This document shows positions 25,201 through 37,200 of a DNA stretch of 64,000 nt, one piece after another; within the stretch, counting starts at the first letter, position 1, and every line of letters begins with the position of its first letter. The DNA lies in contig NC_088306.1 of the NCBI RefSeq assembly GCF_032854445.1, positions 4,212,373 to 4,276,372 on the forward strand, written 5' to 3'. Under the pieces are notes generated by a model, which saw only the letters and a program-made list of their open reading frames with translations, made no database searches and was not told the DNA's origin. A program made the translations under genes and the position numbers. The DNA is from Liolophura sinensis. Its lineage: Eukaryota > Mollusca > Polyplacophora > Chitonida > Chitonidae.

Positions 25201-28200
25201 TTTTTTCAGGAGTGGCACCAATGTCATTTTACTTCATCAACGGTTTTCTCAATTACAACATAGCTTTCATCCTGGCCTTGGTCAGTTTACCTCTAACAGT
25301 AAGTAAACATTCTTCAGTACTGTAATTCTTCAGTACTGTAATTCTTCAGTACTGTTATTCTTCAGTACTGTAACTCTTCAGTACTGTAATTCTTCAGTAC
25401 TGTAATTCTTCAGTACTGTTATTCTTCAGTACTGTAACTCTTCAGTACTGTAATTCTTCAGTACTCTAATTCTTCAGTACTGTAATTCTTCAGTACTGTA
25501 ATTCTTCAGTACTGTAATTCTTCAGCCTTATTGCATGTTCCGAAGGCATTATTCAGTATTAACTGATAAAATTAGGCTTTTTTTAAAGCCCTGACACTGG
25601 CCAATCCAAGTAGTGTAGTTTTGTCTCCAAAATCAAATGTGGCTTCATAGTTTGCACTGAAAGTTGCTCTTTCATATGAGAAAAGATTGAGGAATGAGGG
25701 TATCAGTGGTTTCCCTGATGACAACATAGACTTCATCTTGGCCTGCTCAGTTTACCATTTAAAACTCTAAGTAGGAATCCTCTCCGGCCATACGTGGGAA
25801 GGTCTGCAGCAACCTGCAGATGGTCATGGGTTTCCCCTGGGCTCTGCCCGGTTTCCACCCACCATAATGCTGGCCGCTGTCGTATAAGTGAAATATTCTT
25901 GAGTACGGCGTAAAACACCAATCAAATAAATAAATAAATCTAAGTAGGAAATATGCAGATGGGCTCACTGACTATGGTTTCCTTGTCTACAACATAAATT
26001 TGATCTTGGCCTAATCAGTCAAACCGTAAGGACGATATGCAAAAGGAGTCACTATCTGTGGTTTCCTTGTCTACAACATAAATTTGATCTTGGCCTAATC
26101 AGTCAAACCGTAAGGACGATATGCAAAAGGAGTCACTATCTGTGGTTGCCTTGTCTACAACATAAATTCGATCTTGGCCTAATCAGTCAAACCGTAAGGA
26201 CGATATGCAAAAGGAGTCACTATCTGTGGTTTCCTTGTCTACAACATAAATTTGATCTTGGCCTAATCAGTCAAACCGTAAGGACGATATGCAAAAGGAG
26301 TCACTATCTGTGGTTGCCTTGTCTACAACATAAATTCGATCTTGGCCTAATCAGTCAAACCGTAAGGACGATATGCAAAAGGAGTCACTATCTGTGGTTT
26401 CCTTGTCTACAACGTAAGGTTACCCAGGGCACTTGGGGTTTCCTCGACCCCAAAATCCCATAGATGTGAAAGTGCAAACTATAGCATAATAGGAAAGTTT
26501 AAACTTTTTTCTATCACCAAATTCAGGTAAAAAATTCTTACTGTACCTTGTGACTTGTCAGTGACGTTAGGAAACCCTTTTTTGATTACATACTAGTATA
26601 CTATGTTTAGAGTAGACGAACGATGGTGAAAATTAGCATCTGAACATTTGTGAACTTCAGAAGATTTATTTGTATATCTTGAGACAGGTGTTTGGTAAAG
26701 TAATGTCACCAAAACTTGTTTAACATACTTGACAAGTCACATGATGCAATAAGGCTTGTCGGTCTGCCTACCCATACAGAGCTTCGTACAACAAAACTAC
26801 TAACCTAACCAACATCCACCACCCCCCACAATAAAAGAAGGGGGCGGGGCAGATGTTGGTTAGTAGCAGTCATTGCGCTGCACTGGCATGTTAACCACCT
26901 CTGCCATACAGGGCTTCATACATCAAAACTACTAACCAACATTCCCCCCCCCCTTTTATTGTGGGGGGTGGCGGACGTTGGTTGGTAGTTTTGATGTATG
27001 AAGCTCTGTATGGCAGAGGTGGTTAAAATGCAAGTGCAGCGCAATGACCGAGGAGCCTCTCACCAATGAGTTTCTTGTTTTGTTTTTCCTCTTCCTGTAC
27101 AGTTTTGTGTTGGACGATTGGTGAAGACTTCAACCAGAAGTGAGTATAAATCCAAGGTAGAATATAATTTTAAACAGTGTACAACAATCCTATAATGGTT
27201 AATCTTTAAATCTGAATTTAAAATCATGAAAATGTTTGGTCCGCTGTCACATGCTTCCTGTTTGGTTTGCTGTCACAAGCTTCCTGTTTGGTTTGCTGCC
27301 ACGTGTTCCTCTTTGGTCTGCTGTCACAAGCTTCCTGTTTGGTTTGCTGTTACGTGCTTCCTGTTTGGTTTGCTGTCACGTGCTTCCTGTTTGGCCTGCT
27401 GTCACGTGCTTCCTGTTTGGTTTGCTGTCACATGCTGCCTGTTTGGTTTGCTGTCACATGCTTCCTGTTTGGTCTGCTGTCACGTGCTTCCTGTTTGGTC
27501 TGCTGTCACATGCTTCCTGTTTGGTCTGCTGTCACGTGCTTCCTGTTTGGTCTGCTGTCACGTGCTTCCTGTTTGGCCTGCTGTCACATGCTTCCTGTTT
27601 AGTCTGCTGTCACATGCTTCCTGTTTGGTTTGCTGTCACATGTTTCCTGTTTGGTCTGCTGTCACGTGCTTCCTGTTTGGTCTGCTGTCACATGCTTCCT
27701 TTTTGGTCTGCTGTCACGTGCTTCCTGTTTGGTTTGCTGTCACGTGCTTCCTGTTTGGTCTGCTGTCACTTGCTTCCTGTTTGGTCTGCTGTCACATGCT
27801 TCCTGTTTGGTTTGCTGTCACGTGCTTCCTGTTTGGCCTGCTGTCACGTGCTTCCTGTTTGGTTTGCTGTCACATGCTTCCTGTTTGGTCTGCTGTCACA
27901 TGCTTCCTGTTTGGTCTGCTGTCACGTGCTTCCTGTTTGGCCTGCTGTCACGTGCTTCCTGTTTGGTTTGCTGTCACATGCTTCCTGTTTGGTCTGCTGT
28001 CACAAGCTTCCTGTTTGGTCTACTGTTACGTGCTTCCTGTTTGGTTTGCTGTCACGTGCTTCCTGTTTGGCCTGCTGTCATGTGCTTCCTGTTTGGTTTG
28101 CTGTCATGTGCTTCCTGTTTGGCCTGCTGTCACGTGCTTCCTGTTTGGTTTGCTGTCACATGCTTCCTGTTTGGTTTGCTGTCACATGCTTCCTGTTTGG

Positions 28201-31200
28201 TCTGCTGTCACGTGCTTCCTGTTTGGTCTGCTGTCACATGCTTCCTGTTTGGTCTGCTGTCACGTGCTTCCTGTTTGGTTTGCTGTCACGTGCTTCCTGT
28301 TTGGTCTGCTGTCACTTGCTTCCTGTTTGGTCTGCTGTCACGTGCTTCCTGTTTGGTTTGCTGTCACATGCTTCCTGTTTGGTCTGCTGTCACATGCTTC
28401 CTGTTTGGTTTGCTGTCACATACTTCCTGTTTGGTCTGCTGTCACATGCTTCCATATTAAAATCATAAGCTAATTATTAGTTACATGATTACTCAGCAAC
28501 AGGATAAGCAAATATATGGCGTTAGTAATTCTCATATGTCTTCACAACCCAACAAAGGGAGATAACCTACCCAGCAGACACATTTGACATCTGCAGGATT
28601 CAAGAATATATCTGTACCCCCATGTGACGGTTATTGGCCAATGAAAAGTGCAGTATTTTGTCTGATGCGGGATAATAATCTGGGTATGCTCTTGTGTTTG
28701 TCTGGCACATGTTGCTTTTCATGCAATGACTGCTCCAAGTATCAGCTTACCCTCAGTGCAGTTTTGAGTGCAGGCTCATTTTGTGAAACCTCAGGCTATG
28801 TTGAAGAGCAGCTCAATCCTCAAGAAGTACTGTAACTTTTGGACATATAGTGTTTTCTGTATGATTCCCATTGATGTTGATTTCAGTGAGGTTATTGCTC
28901 CAAATTTTGTCCTGTGTGCAGTTTTATTTTCTGTAGCCTCAGATTAAGTTTGAAAGCAGTTGGTTTTAATTTATTTATCATGTTTTCCATCCAACCTTAT
29001 TTCGTTCATGCTGTCTGACTTGTGGACTTTTTCTTGCCATGTCTCCAAAAGCTATTTGCCAAACGTAAAAGAGAGGACAACAAATAATATAACCTGACTT
29101 CAGGAAGAGAAGTGGATGGAGACCCAAAAGCCAGGAGTCATTTTTTTCTGATGTGCTCGGCAACTCTATAAATTAATTTTTAATCTGGAATTCTTACGAG
29201 GCCATGGGATGCGCCATGATGAAGGAACTAGGAACATGTAGTCTCGTCGCTCCCATGCACATATTGTTAAAAGGCAAATCAGGGTTCAGGGGGAGTATGC
29301 ACAAACAGCTGTGTTTTCAGGTTATAGAGATAGCTCGCAACTGATTGGTCAGACTGATAACATTGTGGCACTTTTGATTTTCTCATTATTTGTCATCGTC
29401 ATATGACTGAAAAACTGTGAAGTATGACGTTAAACCCCGAGCACTCACTCACTCACTCTCATTACTTGCTGTTGGTTTGGACTGTGATTTCTCGGTTATG
29501 GAACATTACAAAGACAAAAGGTTATGTTTATTAATATGCGTGTGAGATTCTTTATCAGCACATACATGTACATACTGTTAGCCTTTTGTTGTGTTTTCTT
29601 TTAATAACTGACTTTGATTTGAAGCTCAGTGATATGGTCCTTGAGAAGTGAACAAGCTTTTCAGGTGTTTTATTGGTGCTATATAAAGGAGTGTTTTTGG
29701 TTTTTATCCACAGGTAGTCAGCTGCCTCTGTGGCTTAGCCTCCTACCTATGTATATTTGGATTTTGATCTTCTTCACAAGATCTCATAAGGTGAGAGCAA
29801 TCAGCAGATTGTCATGGGTTTTCCCCTAGGCTCTGCCCGTTTTCCTCCCACCATAACGTTGGCTGTCATTGTACAAGTGAAATATTCTTGATCAAACTGT
29901 AAAGCACAAAGTGAAATATTATTTCTTGCCTCAGTGCAAATACAGTTATAAACCATCCCAATGTTTTGTATTCATTCCAGTTAGATTGCCAAAAAGCAGT
30001 TGACAGAGATCAAATGGCCACTATTTTATTCAGGCAGTGTTACATAAAGTTTGCTTGAGATCATTAGCTCACTTTTACTTAAATTAGTATGTCACATAAT
30101 CTACATGTATGGGAAAGGATGTCTTGGTTGGTTAGTTGTTCCCTCTATTCTGAAACCTGACCATCTATTAGAAACATGAGTGTTGTGGAAGTTAATTTCT
30201 GGATGTAAATATGCGAATGATTTAAGACAGCATAGTGACATGCTCTTCAAGTCTGATACCGAGTAGACACCATCTTACAGTGTCACAGCTGTCCGCTTAT
30301 TTTGAGTTGTCGAAAATGGGATGGCTGGCTGTTTTTGATTCTGTTCTGATTAAATCATATTCTTTTGGTAATTTTTGCCTGGTTTTGTTTTTCAGGAAGA
30401 GAGGTTTTTATTCCCTATTTACCCATTTTTTGCTTTGGCTGCTGCGCTGTGCGTGGATTACGTCCAGGTATGTGGCCCACAGCAGCATGATACTGTTTTG
30501 GTAAATGTCAAAGGTCACTCCAGACACTACAGTTTACTCCAGACACTACAGTTTACATCCAGACATTACAGTTTACTCCAGACCCTACAGTTTTCTCCAG
30601 GCCCTACAGTTTACTTCAGACATTACAGTTTACTCCAGACCCTACAGTTTTCTCCAGGCCCTACAGTTTACTCCAGACATTACAGTTTACTCCAGACATT
30701 ACAGTTTGCTCCATGCAATAAGCCCAATAAACCTGACTGCCTTTATATCCGTGAAAACACCAATCAATCAATCAATCAGTTCAAAAGTCTTCATACAGAA
30801 GATTTTTTCTGTAACAAATATGTTACATGAAACTTATGTTATTGCATCTTGGCCTAGTGATTAGTTGACTAGCGCATCGCAGTGACCCAGGAGCCTCTCA
30901 CCTATGCAGTCACTAAGTCCAGCCACTGCTGTCTTCCTTCCAGGGCATACGTAGTTAGGCCTGGCGGCAAGCTGCGGATGGTGCTGGGTTTCTCCCAGGT
31001 TCTGCCCGGTTTCTACCCACCATAATGCTGGTTGCCATGATATAAGTGAAATAATCTTGCGTATAGAGTAAAGCACCAATCAAATAAATAAATACAAATT
31101 TGAAAGTGGATGTTCTGAAGGTTTCTTTTTTTTTCCTTTTCTCCTTTCTTTCTCCTTTGAGTTTTGTTGAATTTCATTTAGTTGTAGACATTCTGTTTGA

Positions 31201-34200
31201 AATAGCAGATTTTATGTATTCTGTAATAATTTCAGGCAATACTGTTCTAATTTCATACTTTTGGTGCTATTTTTGAGACATTTTAACGCAATTTCAAGAT
31301 GATTTCGTGGATTTTCAGACTTTTTTCTCTCAGAATCTAGAGAATCTTATCAGAAACTGAGGAAGACTTCTTTGGACAAAAATCGTATCTTTTGTATTTT
31401 TTCAGAAGCTGTATACATTCCTTACTCCCAGAACTGCTTATAGTCATTACACAGAAAAAAGTAACTGGATTGCCATAGCAACAGGCATCATATTTGCAGT
31501 GTTGTCAGTGTCCAGATCTGTGGCACTGTACCAAGGTAAGCACAGTCTACATCAAGGTAAGCATAGTCGACATCAAGGTAAGCACAGTCTACATCAAGGT
31601 AAGCACAGTCTACATCAAGGTAAGCACAGTCTACATCAAGGTAAGCATAGTCGACATCAAGGTAAGCACAGTCTACATCAAGGTAAGCATAGTCGACATC
31701 AAGGTAAGCACAGTCTACATCAAGGTAAGCATAGTCGACATCAAGGTAAGCACAGTTTACATCAAGGTAAGTATAGTCGACATCAAGGTAAGCACAGTTG
31801 ACATCAAGGTAAGCACAGTCGACATCAAGATAAGCACAGTGTATCAAGGTAAGCAACCAGCCCAGATAGCACGGTTGGTAGAGCGTCCGTTTTGGGACCG
31901 GTAGATCCAGGATCAATCCTTGATCGGGTCACACCTGAGACTTTAAAAGAGGAAGTTGAAACTTCCTCGCTTGGCGTTCAGCATGAAGGGGATAGTGCAA
32001 CGACTGGTTGACCCGTATCAGTATAATGGCTCGGGTGGGGCGTCTTACTTGCCTCCGGTAAGTCAGTCTCAGTGAAGCAGCACTAAATAAAAGAGCGGTG
32101 GAAATCCGTCCTGCAACAAGGAGGCACATTACACGTACATGCACCCTAATGATTCCTTCGTCGTCATATGACTGAAAAATTGTTGAGTACGACGTTAAAC
32201 CCCAAGCACTCACTCACTCAAGGTAAGCACAGTCGACATCAAGGTAAGCACAGTTGACATCAAGGTAAGCACAGTCTGCATCAAGGTAAGCACAGTCTGC
32301 ATCAAGGTAAGCAGATTCTACATCAAGGTAGGCTGAGTCTACATTAAGGCTCATGAAAGTTATGTGAGAAAGCGTTAGGGACTTAAATGGTTTGATGCTC
32401 TGAGGACAGTTTTGTGGGGATTTGTGTCTCTAAATGCAGTCAGGGTTCTTAAAAAATCAGGTAAGCGCCACAGAAATGCCCTGTCTGGAAAGCTGAAATT
32501 TACAGAAATGCAAGGAATAGACTACCACTAACGGCGACTCAAAAGTAGGCATTTCCTTTGCTGTAACCGTAGGGGTAGAAATGTTTTTAACCATGCTGTT
32601 TGTTATGAAGTAAATCATGTGGTCTCCATGCTGTCTTATAGACATGACAGAATGTCTGCATAAGGCCCTAGTTATGGGGAGGGGGGCGGGAGGGGATTGT
32701 CAGGCACCTAGCAGAAAACAAAACCAGATTATTTGATCAGTTTATACTCTGAGAGATCAATGAAATGATTAAGCTATCAACTCCCACATCTGTACCATTA
32801 AATTTTCTAAAGTATCTTACTTCTCAGTCTGCACCATTTTCAGTCAGTCAGCTGCTCCTGTTAATGAATCATGTTTCAGTCTACCTGTACCCCAATTTCA
32901 CAGTCAGTCAGATGTTATTCTCTTCAGTCTCCATTCACATCTGTTTTATGCAAACCTCATTTTGTACTCTTCTCTCACTTCTACCTGAGTCAACAAAATC
33001 AGCCTCCTCAATTCTGTCACTCTTCTACTGTAGGTCATTGAGTGGTACGTGCTCATGGTAGGAGCTCAGTAACTTTTCATTTGTTTTAAGCCTTAGTCAC
33101 TGTCAATCAATCTGTCACCCATTTCTGTTAACTCCTCCCACTGACAGGTTACCACGCCCCTCAGGATATCTTCCTGGAGCTGACAAAGGTCATGTCTGAC
33201 CCACATATCCACACCATGCCCGCGGACCGACCCGTCAATGTCTGTATCGGCAAGGAGTGGTACCGCTACCCCAGCAGCTTCTTCTTACCTGCAAAACAGT
33301 GAGTCCAGTACGATATTCATGTCAAAGCTGTTTGTGTTGGGTAATACCATCTACCCACTGAAAAACCCATCTGCCCTATCGACCTAAAGTTTTATTATTA
33401 AAATCCGGCCCCATTTGTGGAATTGGACTCAGCATTTTAACATTTGACTTTTTTTTTTTTTATATTTGTTTCATGTGAAATGTAAGTCTGTATTAAGGAA
33501 TCATGAATTTATCATGAAATCTGGTGTTTGGAGGGGAATTCTTTATTAAATAATTTCTGGAATCACTTTCACATATAAATGTTATAACTGTTATGCTTTA
33601 GAATGTACTCCAGACAAATTGAAGAAAAAAAAAAATAATGAAACATGCCTACCAGAAATTCACAAACTTAATTTCTTACACCATGTGATGTTCGTGTATT
33701 TTACAGCGTATGCCATCAACAGTAAAACATAATAAATAAACCAATATATAAATAGAGTCTCCTCTGTCAGAAGATTTCTGAACTTTTTCCATAAATAGCC
33801 CTCACTGCCCCTATCTTTGCCACTGCTGTAGCCAATGGCAATAAACACAGGTTATACACAGTCATCATTTAGTCAGATGCATATTGTAGAGACAGTATCT
33901 GACCAGAAGACCAACACGTCGCTGTGAGTTCAAGTCCAGGTCATGCTGGCTTCCTCTCCGGCTGTATGTGGGAAGGTCTGCCAGCAACCTGCGAATGGTC
34001 GTGGGTTTCACCGGGTTCTTCCGGTTTCCTCCCACCATAATGCTGGCCGCCGTCGTATAAGTGAAATATTCTTGAGTACGTCATAAAACACCAATCAAAT
34101 AAATAAATAAATCAGAAGAGCACCACATGATATTGGTCATTATAGCGGATCTTTCTGTATTACCCAATAGTACCCTAATTCCTGTTCGCTTATGAAAAAA

Positions 34201-37200
34201 CTACATTAGTTGGATTGTCCAGTTTCAGAACTTCACAGTATAATTTGATCAGTCTACACAGAATAATACCTTCAGATTATGCTAGAATAAACAACTTGTG
34301 ATACATGCGAAAAGTTTGAAGAATAACAGTAGTTCTGCCATGATATGGCTGTAATTCTGGCAATGCGGCATTAAGGCACGGTCATTAATGTATTCCTGAT
34401 TGTTCCATAGTTAAGTTTCGATAGCAACACAACTGTTTTTTGTTGGAACGGACTGTTTCAGTTGGCACTTGCGCTTCATTCAGTCAGAGTTCAAGGGTCA
34501 GCTGCCAAAACCATACGGAGAAGAACCTGATGCGACTTCAAGGATACCAGAAAACATGAACGATATGAACCTGGAGGAACCCTCCAGATATGTAAGTATG
34601 TGTACTGGATGTAATAAAGAACCCTCCAGATATGTAAGTACTTGTACTGGATGTCATAAAGAACCCTCTGAATATGTAAGTGCATGTACTGGATGTCATA
34701 AAGAACCCTCTGAATATGTAAGTACATGTACTGGATGTCATAAAGAACCCTCTGAATATGTAAGTACATGTACTGGATGTCATAAAGAACCCTCTGAATA
34801 TGTAAGTACATGTACTGGATGTCATAAAGAACTCTCTGAATATGTAAGCACTGGAACCATCATGTATAGAAATATAAAGAATCCTCCAGATATGTGAGTA
34901 CTGTAAGCATTCATCTATTATTAGTGATGTTAGAGCCCTTCAGATGTGTGAGTACTGCAAGCATTCATCTATTATTAGTGATATATGTAGGGGAGCACTA
35001 AAACCATATGTCTTGTATGTGAGACAAGCAGGAAAGTTTTAGACACAATTCATTGACATCAGCAATGCAGTGTTTGTTGTCACTTTATACATGAACTTTT
35101 CAGATATAGGAGAATTGAGATGTGTGATATCAGTATCACATTATTCTGAGTGAAGTCAGTCTGCAACATGCAACAAGTTTGTCAATGACTTGCCAAAGGC
35201 CGTTGGTTTATTCTGAACACTCTGATTGTCTTCAGCCATGACAGTTACATGTACCAGCATCATATACATGTGTATGTGAAATAAGGGGCCTCTGTGGCAG
35301 ACGGGGTTAGCACGACAGTACGACACAATGACCTCTCTTCCTCTCTCAAGTCTCTGGCCGTACGTGGGAAGGCCTGCCCGCAACTTTCGGATGGTCGTGG
35401 GTTTTCCTTGGGCTCTGCCCAGTTTCCTTTAACCATAATGCTGGCTGCCGTTGTATAAGTGAAATATTTTTGAGGACAGGGTAAAACCCCAATCGAATAA
35501 CATGAGATACCAATCAGTCAGCCAGTTAATCTGCCAGTCAACATATAACTCTTCTGAACTCTTCAGACTGTTGCAAATAATTTCAGACAAACATCAGCAA
35601 ATGTCATTACCTGGTGGATTTAGACCTGCCGGAAGAGTCGGTGCTTCAGCCTCGCTTCTCACAGGAGAAAGACAAATGGAAGATCCTCGCGTCTTATCCA
35701 TTCCTGGACAACAGCAGGTAAGATCTGGTGTCAGGAAAATCCACTCAGGCATGTCAGGACAGTTCCGTAGGACCTGGTACTGACTGCCGGAATCAAAAAA
35801 AACGGTCGTACACTTGAGTCAGATATAGCCTGAACTTGTGGTATTATTCATGAGCTTAAGTCCATACGTTCATGCAAATTTTTAATTTTGTGATAAATGT
35901 CATTCACCACACGAAGTATTAAAATAAACATTTCTAAGGTACCGTAAATCTTCAACCTTTTCAACCACGAAAGCACTTCTTTCATTGGAGTTTAAGCATA
36001 CAGTTATTATCAAAATGGTGCTAAAATAATTTGTTTGTGTCACTAGAGATACAAGCTTTATAAAACAGTGCAAATTAGGTTGTCTACACCCCATTAACTC
36101 TCATTCACAGAATGTTTCAAAATATTGGTTATGAAGACAGACTAAAGGTTGTAAGTCTCAGTTTTAGTGCAGTGAACTGTTTTGAAATGAAGATAAAGTC
36201 TGCCGTAAGTCCCAAAGGGCTTTGCGATCCTGGTGCCAGTACCTCTCAAAAAGTCATGACAATAGCATCCTCCATAACCTAGAGTTGCAACTTGTGCAAA
36301 GTAAAGTCTTCAAAGAAATCGTAAAGATTTCACCAGTCCTTTACAAAGGGAAGCAAACCTTGTAACTAATGAAACAGCAGTGCCCTCTACCTACTTGAAA
36401 AACAATATCAGTTACATACTCCTTACAGCGCATACATCACTCTCCAGCCTTTCTCTTTGCATCACTGCCACCATCAGCGAGGTCACTGGGTCACAGTGAT
36501 GAGGCAGGAAGCGATGTCGAAAAACACAATCAATCCGTCTGAACCTTTGTGTCTGATAATAATTATTACCCATGCATTCTGTTTATGTAAACTATGTACA
36601 ACATGATTCTAACCAACACCTAAAGCAGTATTATTGATGAATGCTGATTAAATAGTCCCGCAAAAGGACACCAGTGATGAGGCTAAGTCTAAGCAAGCCT
36701 ACGTGCACCCCACAGACTCCAAGGGTCAAACTTGTCTAGTGATGGCGGTGATGTGAAGCAAAAGGTAGAGAACAACACATGCTATTAGGAGTATGTATCA
36801 GTTGTTTCAGTAACAATTCAAGTGATCATAGCTGGCATTGTTATTCTAGTAGGTAGACAGCACTGTTCTTTCATCCGTCACAAGATTTGCCTCCCTTTAC
36901 AAAGGGCTTGGGAGCCCATTTTCACTGAGTAAACTCCTTTTTTATCTTCACTTAAAAAGAAAGAACACAACCTATTCTTCAAATGAAGGAGCTATACAAA
37001 CTGTAGATTTTTTTTTTGTTTAGATTTTTAAAGTTTTTGTAAGAGAAAAAAAAGCGGTTATAAACATTGTCATTTTCTACCACATCCACAGAGTCTAGGC
37101 ACCTTATAAGTTCTGTCATGTTTTAGGCTTATCTAACGAAAAGCCACCTTTCCTCCTGTTGATAATTCATTGTGACATCACTGGGCTTAAGGGTTTACTC

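Noticed and set aside
20671-28456. CRISPR-like tandem arrays
   Set aside because: The units are contiguous minisatellites without unique spacers, in introns of a eukaryotic gene.
27226-28473. Open frames of 415, 410 and 276 codons
   Set aside because: They are the three frames of a 26-bp minisatellite whose unit has no stop in any plus frame; the encoded repeat cycles every 26 residues and has no other coding sign.
31488-31916. Repetitive open frames on both strands (AYLDVDC, KVSTVYI types)
   Set aside because: Other-frame readings of the 21-bp donor array; only the frame continuing ALG9 exon 13 is of interest.
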